NCBI GenBank assembly: GCA_963665545.2
Contig: CAXXKZ010000017.1
Coordinates: 1-64,000, forward strand
DNA length: 64,000 nt
DNA from: G963665545 sp963665545
Lineage (GTDB): Bacteria; Pseudomonadota; Gammaproteobacteria; Xanthomonadales; SZUA-36
Direction of reading: 5' to 3'
Shown here: positions 52,978-61,184 of the stretch, piece by piece
Position numbering within the stretch: position 1 is the first letter of the stretch
Layout: every line of letters begins with the position of its first letter
Translations under genes and position numbers: made by a program
Notes under the pieces: model-generated
Told to the model about the DNA's origin: nothing
Database searches by the model: none
Seen by the model: only the letters and a program-made list of their open reading frames with translations

Positions 52978-54396
52978 GTGCAGAAATTAAGAGTGGCAAT
53001 ATTTACGCTGTTGACAGCGGGGGTTTTCGTCTCATCCCATGCAGCAGAGTTGGTGGTTACCGATGGTGGTTCGATCATGCAGGCCGTTCGGGCGGCGAAG
53101 CCGGGCGATACGATCAAGGTGATGCCAGGCGAGTATAAAGAGACCGTCTATGTTGACAAGAATGACTTGACCATCAAAGGCGTTATTGTGGGCGGGAAGT
53201 GGCCACGCCTGGAAGGGAACGACGAGTTGAGTGATGGGTTCCTGGTGGCCGGCAGTAACATCGTGATAGAGAATTTCCACATCGCAAACCATCGCAGTAA
53301 CGGAATTATGCTTCAGGGAGCCACAAATTTCGTGATTCGCAATAACGTGGTAGAACATTCCGGAGGAAATGGCGTTTACGGGATATTTCCGATGGCAGCG
53401 AGAAATGGCGCCATAGAGTATAACGTTGCCCTTGGGTGGCTAGACGCGGGACTCTATTGTGGGATGTGTGAAAACGTCGATATCCGGTTCAACGAATTTT
53501 ACGACAATGGATCGGGCATTCAGGTAGAGAATTCCCACAACGTTTTGGTAGAGGCCAACGCCACGCACGACAATATGAACGGCATTGCGATCGTAATGAT
53601 CACCGGTTGGAAGATTAAGACCATTTCAGGGATTATTGTTCGCAATAATATCTTGTATAACAACAACAAACCCAATGAGGTCCCTGTCGACAGCGTATTC
53701 TCACTCATTACACCGGGAACAGGAGTTTTTGTCTTTGGTGCAGACGGTACGATCTTTGAGAACAATGTGTTCAACGGGAATGTGACAGCAGCAATCGTGA
53801 TTACCGACCACCGTGTAGCTACTGAACGAGGCCTCATCGCCATTGATCCTGAAACCGATCCAAATCCAGACAAGATACAAGTACTTCGCAATCTGTACTG
53901 GAATAACGGAATGGCTCCTGTTGGTTATGTAAAAGAGTATGTCGAGCAAAGGGCGGTCGGAACTGGGAAGACTTTGGCCGATATTGTTGCAATCGGCGGG
54001 GGTAGTAATAACTGCCTGAGCGAGCCGAAAAGTGTTACAGCAATTGGAACCGACGACTGGACGATATGTCCGGACGATCTATCGACTCAAGACGTCCAGA
54101 CCATGCGTCTGCAGGACCCGTTGCCAATTGTGGAAATACCGCTCGAGGAGAAAGGCGAGTTTGTGTATAGAGCGGTATGCTCCGGTTGTCATGCCTCGGG
54201 CTTGAGATTAATTGGCCCGAACTTCGACCTCGTAAGGCAAGTTTATAAGGGTCGACCAGAGGCTCTGGCCGAGTATATTACAAGCCCCACAAAGAAGTAC
54301 CCAACCTATCCACCCATGCCGCCGCAGGATTACCTCCCTGAGGAGGTGAGGCTGGAGGTGGCCAGGTATGTTCTGGAAATGGGTAGAGATGGGTAG
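52978..54396 (+). CDS. Secreted beta-helix protein with C-terminal cytochrome c domain
   Basis: A 472-residue protein from GTG 52978. Signal peptide (KLRVAIFTLLTAGVFVSSHA), then a right-handed parallel beta-helix of about 350 residues (DGGSIMQAVRAAKPGDTIKV, SNIVIENFHIANHRSNGIML, NVDIRFNEFYDNGSGIQVEN, FENNVFNGN), as in NosD/pectate-lyase-like proteins. The last 80 residues form a single-heme cytochrome c: YRAVCSGCHASGL (heme attachment) and, for the sixth ligand, Met in TYPPMPPQDYLPEEV. Beta-helix proteins often bind or cleave sugars; a fused heme domain implies an electron donor or acceptor. The gene pairs with the di-heme peroxidase 97 bases downstream. Confidence 0.85.
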   Translation: MQKLRVAIFTLLTAGVFVSSHAAELVVTDGGSIMQAVRAAKPGDTIKVMPGEYKETVYVDKNDLTIKGVIVGGKWPRLEGNDELSDGFLVAGSNIVIENFHIANHRSNGIMLQGATNFVIRNNVVEHSGGNGVYGIFPMAARNGAIEYNVALGWLDAGLYCGMCENVDIRFNEFYDNGSGIQVENSHNVLVEANATHDNMNGIAIVMITGWKIKTISGIIVRNNILYNNNKPNEVPVDSVFSLITPGTGVFVFGADGTIFENNVFNGNVTAAIVITDHRVATERGLIAIDPETDPNPDKIQVLRNLYWNNGMAPVGYVKEYVEQRAVGTGKTLADIVAIGGGSNNCLSEPKSVTAIGTDDWTICPDDLSTQDVQTMRLQDPLPIVEIPLEEKGEFVYRAVCSGCHASGLRLIGPNFDLVRQVYKGRPEALAEYITSPTKKYPTYPPMPPQDYLPEEVRLEVARYVLEMGRDG

Positions 54397-54493
54397 GATG
54401 AAACCAGGTTGATCTGTTTTCTGGTTGTCACAAGCGTTGGCGCCAGCCCGAATTTCTCGCAAATTCCATTTAGATCATCTTTAGTCAAGTACA

Positions 54494-55744
54494 ATGAAAG
54501 TGGCTGGAAAATGGTTTACAGCACGTTGCTCCCCGGCAAGGCCTGAGATTGTCTTAGGCGTTATCTTCCTGGCAATCTTTATCAGTATCGTCGCTGAGGG
54601 AGAAAACCGTGAGAACACCCAAAACTTCGTGCTGAATACCGAATGCCCACCAGGGTTTCGATTACTTCCAGGCGGAACTTGTCAATTGCGAACCCTATAT
54701 GATCACTACAACACACCTGAGGGCTTTTTCGGTTTACGAGCGAACCTTCCAGAGCATCGGGCCGGCTTCACCCCTGAGCAAATAGACTTAGGAAGATATC
54801 TGTTTTTCGATCCCATTCTGTCAGGCAATAGGGAATTATCTTGTGCACATTGCCATCACCCCGATTACGGCTTTGCAGATGGGCGTCCTCGGAGTATGGG
54901 TCCTGGTGGTGATGGCGTAGGGCCCGAACGCCACGGTGGCGTTGAACTCGCGCGAGCCGCCCCAAGCCTGTGGAATGTTGGTTTTAAACGCCGCTTTTTT
55001 TGGGATGGAAGAGCCGCAAACCTGGAAGACCAAGCACGCGGCTCGCTTTTCTCCGAAACCGAAATGGCCCAGACTCCGGACGGTCTTACAGCAGCACTGA
55101 ACAATGTCCCCACCTATCGACAGCTATTTCAAGATGCCTTTGGAAAGGACGCGGAAAATAATATTTCAGTTGATCTAGTGCTTCGTGCGATCGCCGCGTT
55201 CGAGTCGAGCCTGATTTCAATAAACAGTCGTTACGACTGGTATGCACACGGTGATGAATCAGCGCTTACACTAAAAGAACAGCTTGGACATAACGTATTT
55301 CGATCGTTCACAACGAGGTGTTCAGATTGTCATAGCCCGCCCCTGTTTACCAACGACGAGATAGCTGTTATCGGCGCACCTGAACCTCCTGGCCACAGCA
55401 TGGATCCCGGGCTCGAAAGGTACTCGACCCATTGGCAGCATCGGGCTGCATTCGTGGTGCCCACGTTGCGTAATATTGCGATAACGGCCCCCTACATGCA
55501 TTCCGGTGCACTGACCGATCTGCATGACGTCATCAAGTTCTACAACGATGGCAGAGGTAATGCGATTTCAGAGCATGACAAGCTGGCTATTGATAGGCGC
55601 GTGCCTCGTGATCCACGGTTGACCAAGGAAGAGCAAATCGCGCTTTTGGTATTTCTACAGACTTTAACCGACGAAAGCATGATGCCAAGAATCCCGCATT
55701 CCGTACCTTCAGGCCTTGTAATTGCTCAGATGAAAAAGCGGTAA
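54494..55744 (+). CDS. Di-heme cytochrome c peroxidase (MauG/CcpA family)
   Basis: A 416-residue periplasmic protein with an N-terminal membrane/signal segment (IVLGVIFLAIFISIVAEG). Two heme sites: LSCAHCHHPDYGFADGR and TTRCSDCHSPPLFTNDE. APSLWNVGFKRRFFWDGRA and FVVPTLRNIAITAPYMHSGA are the MauG/CCP signatures around the hemes. Such enzymes reduce peroxide or oxidise a partner protein; here the partner could be the neighbouring heme-bearing beta-helix protein. Confidence 0.92.
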   Translation: MKVAGKWFTARCSPARPEIVLGVIFLAIFISIVAEGENRENTQNFVLNTECPPGFRLLPGGTCQLRTLYDHYNTPEGFFGLRANLPEHRAGFTPEQIDLGRYLFFDPILSGNRELSCAHCHHPDYGFADGRPRSMGPGGDGVGPERHGGVELARAAPSLWNVGFKRRFFWDGRAANLEDQARGSLFSETEMAQTPDGLTAALNNVPTYRQLFQDAFGKDAENNISVDLVLRAIAAFESSLISINSRYDWYAHGDESALTLKEQLGHNVFRSFTTRCSDCHSPPLFTNDEIAVIGAPEPPGHSMDPGLERYSTHWQHRAAFVVPTLRNIAITAPYMHSGALTDLHDVIKFYNDGRGNAISEHDKLAIDRRVPRDPRLTKEEQIALLVFLQTLTDESMMPRIPHSVPSGLVIAQMKKR

Positions 55745-55787
55745 ATGAGGCTGGGTACATTTTATTGGTTACCTGGTTCTTGTGGGC

Positions 55788-56057
55788 CTACCGCTCTAAC
55801 CGCCCTAGACCGATCGACAGTGTGACTTCGCGTTCATTTTTCAAGCCTTCCAGGGTGAGCTCAAATGCCCAGGCAAAGAAGACGGCCAGCGGGAAACCAA
55901 GAATGAGAAAAAATGCCAGCGTGGTATTGACCCAATCAGGAAGGTGTAAGGCAGGGGCCAGGGTGTCGCCCACTTGCAGGAGGAGCCAGGCGATCACAAT
56001 GTAAGCAATCGCCACGCGGAATACGTTCCTACGCTTGAGTTCCTCGAAAAAGGACAT
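55788..56057 (-). pseudogene. N-terminal fragment of a membrane-anchored TPR protein
   Basis: An 89-residue frame: MSFFEELKRRNVFRVAIAYI then IVIAWLLLQVGDTLAPALHL, WVNTTLAFFLILGFPLAVFF and AWAFELTLEGLKNEREV. This is the standard N-terminus of a family of large membrane-bound TPR/TolB-like proteins, after which the sequence loses similarity and stops at 55788. The C-terminal end is at 52485-52838, with the beta-helix/peroxidase pair in between. Confidence 0.8.
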
Positions 56058-56440
56058 CGAAGCAGTTCCCCATCCAGATGGCTCTTAAAGCCTACCCCTT
56101 TGGCCTGCTCGCGGCCAGTTGGGGGGTAACTGGCTAAGTCAAATTGGACTGCTTCGGGTCGGAAGCGGCATGTTACCGCGCGTTCAGTAGTGGTTCCGCA
56201 ATGCGCTGCAAAGCAGCCCAATTTTAGTCGAGAATCGCTGTGCCAAATCTGGCTGGAGTCGTGCGGTAGGTTGAAGTATTCACCACCATACTGTCCGTTC
56301 ATGGGAGTGGGTTCGGATTTTTCCGGACTGCCTTCAGCGACCGGGTCTACTGCGGCCGACAATGAGCCAACGCTCAGAATCGCGGCGACAATCAGAACAT
56401 CGCAGCGTTTAAGCAACTCAGATAACGACACAGTCGACAT
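55994..56440 (-). CDS. Possible small secreted protein, eroded tail
   Basis: An ATG at 56440 (GGGGGA just upstream) starts MSTVSLSELLKRCDVLIVAA and a signal-like ILSVGSLSAA, followed by PTPMNGQYGGEYFNLPHDSS. Beyond about residue 80 the frame passes through the repeated 23-bp stretch at 56139-56161 and overlaps the TPR fragment, so the tail is probably not original. Unknown family. Confidence 0.3.
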   Translation of the reverse strand: MSTVSLSELLKRCDVLIVAAILSVGSLSAAVDPVAEGSPEKSEPTPMNGQYGGEYFNLPHDSSQIWHSDSRLKLGCFAAHCGTTTERAVTCRFRPEAVQFDLASYPPTGREQAKGVGFKSHLDGELLRCPFSRNSSVGTYSAWRLLTL

Positions 56441-56461
56441 TCCCCCGATCCGGTTCTGCAT

Positions 56462-57115
56462 AGACCTTACTCCGGACGCTCATTTGAGGCCAGTCAGGCG
56501 AGTCCCAGGGTGAGATGAAATCTATGGCCTAAACACTTGACTTGGAATCACAGTCGCTTGTTACGGTCGGCTCGGTTTATCAAGTTTTTCTCCCGGCCGA
56601 AATGGCGTTCGGCGCGGAACCTAGGCCCAAATTTGGAATTGGCCCAAATGAAACTTTGGTCTTTGACCTCAAGCTCATGGAAATTACGACGTCACCCTAA
56701 CTACCACTAAATTCCGTTGTAGCGTAATCCAACAGAAAACCCAGGTAAGATTCAATGGTGCTGTCGCGCTTGTATTCGCAGTCATGAATGAAATACCTCC
56801 ACAGGTTGGTTAAACGGAACTCCCAGGCGCGCCTACTAGTGCGGAGCCTTTGTCGATTCAGTTGAATTCTGTTGCAAGTACGTCCAATCTTAGTCAAAGA
56901 TATCAGCCGCACAGAATGGATTCTAGGTCGCCTGAACAATTCAACCGACCCGCGAAGGCGCTTTCTATGAAGGCAGGTGGCCTGAGCGCTTCTCTTGAAA
57001 CACTTTGTCGCAGTCTTACTTTGTGGGATATTCGCACTGAGTCATTGAGCGCGCTGATGCCAGTTACCAAATTTTGGCGTATGCTCATAAGCAAGAACTG
57101 AATGAGGAACGCGCC
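56462..57115. other. Gene-poor stretch with a possible fragment
   Basis: No intact gene. A minus-strand frame at 56939-56697 ends with FRLTNLWRYFIHDCEYKRDS and TIESYLGFLLDYATTEF, which has protein-like composition and could be the tail of a lost gene. The rest shows nothing I recognise. Confidence 0.4.
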
Positions 57116-57940
57116 ATGCGCATCTTGAATGTTGTGATCGTAGTTTTTCTTTACGGTACGTTTGCTGGCCCTGTACTTTCCTCAAATTCAGACCACAAGT
57201 ATTCACAAGCGACTTTTGGCGCGGAAGAATCTTCTGTGGTTAGCAAATTCGTGATGCCTCCAGAGCCGAATGCAGAAACTCCAGAAATTAAGGCGCTTTG
57301 CCAAGCATTCATCAACCCTAACGGGCATGCCAGTAACGCGCATTGCGTAGCGCCTGCTCACTACGAATCCATCGGCGACGCTGCTTTAGCAGCAATCAAC
57401 GGTGCCTTATTCAATCCCGCCCACGTTGATGGGAACTCTGTCACGGTGCTAGTGAATATGATGGCAGTCGTGCAGTGTGGCGAGGATAGTGATTGTAGTG
57501 TGCTTTGGCGGCTCAACCATGGGCATCAAGAGGATCAGTTCGGTACTAACTACTCAGTACCCCAGCCAATTATCGAGTCGGTCGAGTGGTACCCGCAGTT
57601 TTCCGATAAATTGGAGTGGATCCAATCGGACCGCTCGTACTACGACGTCGGAGGCGTGACGTTTATGGTCTCGGCGCGAGTCGACGAGACAGGACAGTCT
57701 TCTAAGACCAGGGTGGAGTATACGACTACTAACAACCACTACCGCGACTACTGGGCACGCGAAACATCCCGTTCACTCAAAAAGGTGGATTTCATACCCG
57801 GCCAAGTCCACAGCGAACCAGCCGCCATGCGATTCTATGAGTACTGGGTAGATCTAAAGTCAACACCTTACATTCGTCCGATTAATTACGCTTATTCAAG
57901 TCGTATGCAATCGCTAGGAAACGGGCCAGGCCCTACCTGA
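57116..57940 (+). CDS. Secreted protein of unknown family, 3' end cut by an IS
   Basis: About 274 residues from ATG 57116 (GAGGAA upstream), with a signal peptide (MRILNVVIVVFLYGTFAGPV). The mature part has paired Cys residues (IKALCQAFINPNGHASNAHC, VVQCGEDSDCSVLW) and beta-rich stretches (VEWYPQFSDKLEWIQSDRSY). No family recognised. The stop TGA (57938-57940) is the first three bases of the IS3-family element, so the natural C-terminus has been removed or replaced. Confidence 0.6.
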   Translation: MRILNVVIVVFLYGTFAGPVLSSNSDHKYSQATFGAEESSVVSKFVMPPEPNAETPEIKALCQAFINPNGHASNAHCVAPAHYESIGDAALAAINGALFNPAHVDGNSVTVLVNMMAVVQCGEDSDCSVLWRLNHGHQEDQFGTNYSVPQPIIESVEWYPQFSDKLEWIQSDRSYYDVGGVTFMVSARVDETGQSSKTRVEYTTTNNHYRDYWARETSRSLKKVDFIPGQVHSEPAAMRFYEYWVDLKSTPYIRPINYAYSSRMQSLGNGPGPT

Positions 57941-58153
57941 CGTGGTCAAGCTATTTGATACAACCCAGTTAAGCAACTTTTCTTAATTCTGTCATTTCCA
58001 TTTCAAACTGATTCGGACTTCTGTAATTGAGGTACGAATGCAGTCTGTAACTGTTATAAAACATCGATATGTAATCCAGGATATCCTGCTGGGCTTCATA
58101 GCGGGTCTGGTAGTGTCGCCAGTGACGTGGTCAAGCTATTTGATACAACCCAG

Positions 58154-59032
58154 TTAAGCAACTTTTCTTAATTCTGTCATTTCCATTTCAAACTGATTCG
58201 GACTTCTGTAATTGAGGTACGAATGCAGTCTGTAACTGTTATAAAACATCGATATGTAATCCAGGATATCCTGCTGGGCTTCATAGCGGGTCTGGTAGTG
58301 TCGCCAGTGCACCCGTTCCTGCTTCAGGCTGCCGAAGAAGCTCTCCACAACAGCGTTATCCCAGCAGTCGCCTTTTCGGCTCATGCTGCCTTTGAAGCCA
58401 TGCGCTTTCAATAATCGCCTGCAAGCTTTACTGGCATATTGGGATCCGCGGTCAGAATGGTGGATCAAGCCTGCTTTTGGCCTGCGCAACCAGATCGCCA
58501 TCGTCAATGCATCACACACCAGCTGTGCGGTCATTCGGCTGCTCATACTCCAGCCCACAACTTTTCTGGAATATAAATCAATCACAACAGCCAGATACAA
58601 CCAGCCTTGCTGGGTCCAGACATAGGTGATGTCTGAAGCAAAAACCTGGTTGGGTTGCTCAACGTCAAATTGCCGTTCCAATAAATTTTCAAATAACGGC
58701 AATTTATGATTGCTGTTGGTGGTCACTTTGAATTTCTTTTTATGACGAACTTGAATAACCGCTTCTTTCATCAGGTTCACGGTCTTCGTTCTGCTGATCG
58801 GAAAACCCAATGCATTCATCGCTCTTTTCATGCGCCGCCGGCCATAGGTATATTGGCTGGCAACGGCTATATCCTTCATCCAGTCCAGCATCTCCTGGTG
58901 CTCCGGATCCGCCAGCCTGGCTTCTGTAATTCGCCGATAGTGGTAATAACCTTGTCGGCTGACACCCAGTACTCGACACATCAGGTCGATTGGCCAGGTC
59001 TTCTTGTGTTGGGTGACAAACAAATATTTCAT
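58154..59032 (-). CDS. IS3-family OrfB transposase (inner copy)
   Basis: A 292-residue integrase-core transposase. Asp in VFASDITYVWTQQGWLY, Asp in LIHHSDRGSQYAS, Glu in NAVVESFFGSLKQE. Its ATG overlaps the orfA stop by four bases. The -1 frame is open upstream of it (NPKKSDGLLCQRNEMKYLF), and a run of seven A (59062-59068 on the plus strand as T) before G in orfA provides an A-AAA-AAG slippery site for a fused OrfAB. Confidence 0.95.
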   Translation of the reverse strand: MKYLFVTQHKKTWPIDLMCRVLGVSRQGYYHYRRITEARLADPEHQEMLDWMKDIAVASQYTYGRRRMKRAMNALGFPISRTKTVNLMKEAVIQVRHKKKFKVTTNSNHKLPLFENLLERQFDVEQPNQVFASDITYVWTQQGWLYLAVVIDLYSRKVVGWSMSSRMTAQLVCDALTMAIWLRRPKAGLIHHSDRGSQYASKACRRLLKAHGFKGSMSRKGDCWDNAVVESFFGSLKQERVHWRHYQTRYEAQQDILDYISMFYNSYRLHSYLNYRSPNQFEMEMTELRKVA

Positions 59033-59322
59033 TTCATTTCTTTGGCAAAGAAGACCGTCGCTTTTTTTAGGATTTCTTTCTCCATTTTCAGGTTTTTGAC
59101 CTGCGATCTTAACTTCCGGATTTCTTCCTGTTCCGGGGTGAGTTTGCCGTTCCCGCGGAAAGATTGCCCACCATCGGCTCGGTGTTCTGAAACCCAACGA
59201 CCGAGCATATTGCCATTAAGCCCAAGGCTTCTGGCAGCTTCTGCACGGCTATAACCTTGATCGACTACCAAACTGACTGCATCCAGTTTGAACTCCTTTG
59301 AATACTTTTTTCTTCTTCTCAA
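59029..59322 (-). CDS. IS3-family OrfA (inner copy)
   Basis: A 97-residue HTH protein (KKYSKEFKLDAVSLVVDQGY, AEAARSLGLNGNMLGRWVSE) with a C-terminal coiled coil (IRKLRSQVKNLKMEKEILKK). The slippery A7G lies in the codons for LKKAT near its end. Confidence 0.94.
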   Translation of the reverse strand: MRRRKKYSKEFKLDAVSLVVDQGYSRAEAARSLGLNGNMLGRWVSEHRADGGQSFRGNGKLTPEQEEIRKLRSQVKNLKMEKEILKKATVFFAKEMK

Positions 59323-60110
59323 TTTACTTCTCCCAGTTAAATAAATTATCTCTTAACTGGGTTGTACAATCTATTGGACCACTTCACAGTGCACCCGTTC
59401 CTGCTTCAGGCTGCCGAAGAAGCTCTCCACAACAGCGTTATCCCAGCAGTCGCCTTTTCGGCTCATGCTGCCTTTGAAGCCATGCGCTTTCAATAATCGC
59501 CTGCAAGCTTTACTGGCATATTGGGATCCGCGGTCAGAATGGTGGATCAAGCCTGCTTTTGGCCTGCGCAACCAGATCGCCATCGTCAATGCATCACACA
59601 CCAGCTGTGCGGTCATTCGGCTGCTCATACTCCAGCCCACAACTTTTCTGGAATATAAATCAATCACAACAGCCAGATACAACCAGCCTTGCTGGGTCCA
59701 GACATAGGTGATGTCTGAAGCAAAAACCTGGTTGGGTTGCTCAACGTCAAATTGCCGTTCCAATAAATTTTCAAATAACGGCAATTTATGATTGCTGTTG
59801 GTGGTCACTTTGAATTTCTTTTTATGACGAACTTGAATAACCGCTTCTTTCATCAGGTTCACGGTCTTCGTTCTGCTGATCGGAAAACCCAATGCATTCA
59901 TCGCTCTTTTCATGCGCCGCCGGCCATAGGTATATTGGCTGGCAACGGCTATATCCTTCATCCAGTCCAGCATCTCCTGGTGCTCCGGATCCGCCAGCCT
60001 GGCTTCTGTAATTCGCCGATAGTGGTAATAACCTTGTCGGCTGACACCCAGTACTCGACACATCAGGTCGATTGGCCAGGTCTTCTTGTGTTGGGTGACA
60101 AACAAATATT

Positions 60111-60404
60111 TCATTTCATTTCTTTGGCAAAGAAGACCGTCGCTTTTTTTAGGATTTCTTTCTCCATTTTCAGGTTTTTGACCTGCGATCTTAACTTCCG
60201 GATTTCTTCCTGTTCCGGGGTGAGTTTGCCGTTCCCGCGGAAAGATTGCCCACCATCGGCTCGGTGTTCTGAAACCCAACGACCGAGCATATTGCCATTA
60301 AGCCCAAGGCTTCTGGCAGCTTCTGCACGGCTATAACCTTGATCGACTACCAAACTGACTGCATCCAGTTTGAACTCCTTTGAATACTTTTTTCTTCTTC
60401 TCAA
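60111..60404 (-). CDS. IS3-family OrfA (outer copy)
   Basis: Identical 97-residue OrfA to that of the inner element, complete with the slippery A7G. Its OrfB partner is split, so this copy may be mobilised only by the inner one. Confidence 0.93.
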   Translation of the reverse strand: MRRRKKYSKEFKLDAVSLVVDQGYSRAEAARSLGLNGNMLGRWVSEHRADGGQSFRGNGKLTPEQEEIRKLRSQVKNLKMEKEILKKATVFFAKEMK

Positions 60405-60481
60405 TTTACTTCTCCCAGTTAAATAAATTATCTCTTAACTGGGTTGTACAATCTATTGGACCACTTCACACTGACTACATA

Positions 60482-60688
60482 ATGTTTAATGTGGACATGG
60501 TTTCCAAAACGATTCAATCCTTGCCAGGACGCTTGAGATCAATTGCGTTAGACGTGAAACAGGCACGAATTAGGGGCGAACTGGCCCAGATTGCAGAACT
60601 CACTTCAGAAAAGTTAATGAAAATTGCACATGAACTGGAAACGTTCAATTCCGAAAATGCTGAAGTCAACGTTCGGCTCGGCGCTTAA
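60482..60688 (+). CDS. Small helical protein of unknown function
   Basis: A 68-residue frame from ATG 60482, just right of the IS3 element: MFNVDMVSKTIQSLPGRLRS, ARIRGELAQIAELTSEKLMK and IAHELETFNSENAEVNV. Predominantly helical and charged, without recognisable family. The IS end lies 14 bases upstream, so an earlier start or promoter may have been lost. Confidence 0.4.
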   Translation: MFNVDMVSKTIQSLPGRLRSIALDVKQARIRGELAQIAELTSEKLMKIAHELETFNSENAEVNVRLGA

Positions 60689-61184
60689 CCTCAATCCGCA
60701 CTTGCACATGCTGTTCCTGGACGGGGCTTATTCGTTCCGGGCCAACAAGGCGATTTTCTAGGCGCTTTTGCGCGCTGCCCCTCCGATAGGCGAGATAATT
60801 GACCAACATCCGTCTACACCCGCCGGTGCGCGGCATGATGCGGTGAAGGCCGCGCCCATCAAAAATGACGAGCGCACCAGCAAGCGCTTCTAGCGATACC
60901 GCCTCGTCCGCCCGCCCGCCGAGACTTTCGGCCGGAAAGAACCGCACCTCGCGTCCACTAAAATAGCCGAGCCATTGATGACGCAGGCGATGGCCACGAT
61001 CTCGGTGACTGCCGGGGATATAGGCGGTCGCGCCGCGCGCCGGATCGACGTCGCCCAAATAGAGCATCGCTTTCCATTCCGGGTAGAAGGTATCGAAATG
61101 CCATGGCCCCGGCTCAGGCTCGCCGACAGTATTTTGCTCGTAGACCAACTGCAGGCTGGTATAGGGGATGCGATCGCGCGCCGC

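Larger units (their letters stand above)
58123..59386 (-). mobile_element. IS3-family element (inner copy), inserted into its twin
   Basis: A complete 1264-bp element lying in the same orientation as the outer copy. The 3-bp target duplication cag is present at 58120-58122 and 59387-59389. Its ends and genes equal those of the outer copy, so insertion was very recent. Outer length without the inner element and one duplication is also exactly 1264 bp. Confidence 0.95.
57969..60114 (-). pseudogene. Outer IS3-family orfB, interrupted
   Basis: The transposase reading frame begins at 60114 (MKYLFVTQHKKTWPIDLMCR), runs to 59387, is broken by the inner element and would continue 58122-57969. The pieces are identical to the intact inner orfB. 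The first part stays open for a few codons after the break (QERVHCEVVQ). Confidence 0.9.
57938..60468 (-). mobile_element. IS3-family element (outer copy), split by a second copy of itself
   Basis: Ends tgacgtggtc on the left and gaccacttca on the right are inverted repeats typical of the IS3 family, continuing with acaacccagttaag on both sides. The element's own 1264 bp are split at 58122/59387 by an identical inner element. Flanking bases (acc before, cac after) do not match, so the outer copy's surroundings have been rearranged. Confidence 0.92.

Noticed and set aside
59062..59068. Frameshift damage between inner orfA and orfB
   Set aside because: The A7G run and open -1 frame match the programmed frameshift normal in IS3-family elements, so it is not a lesion.
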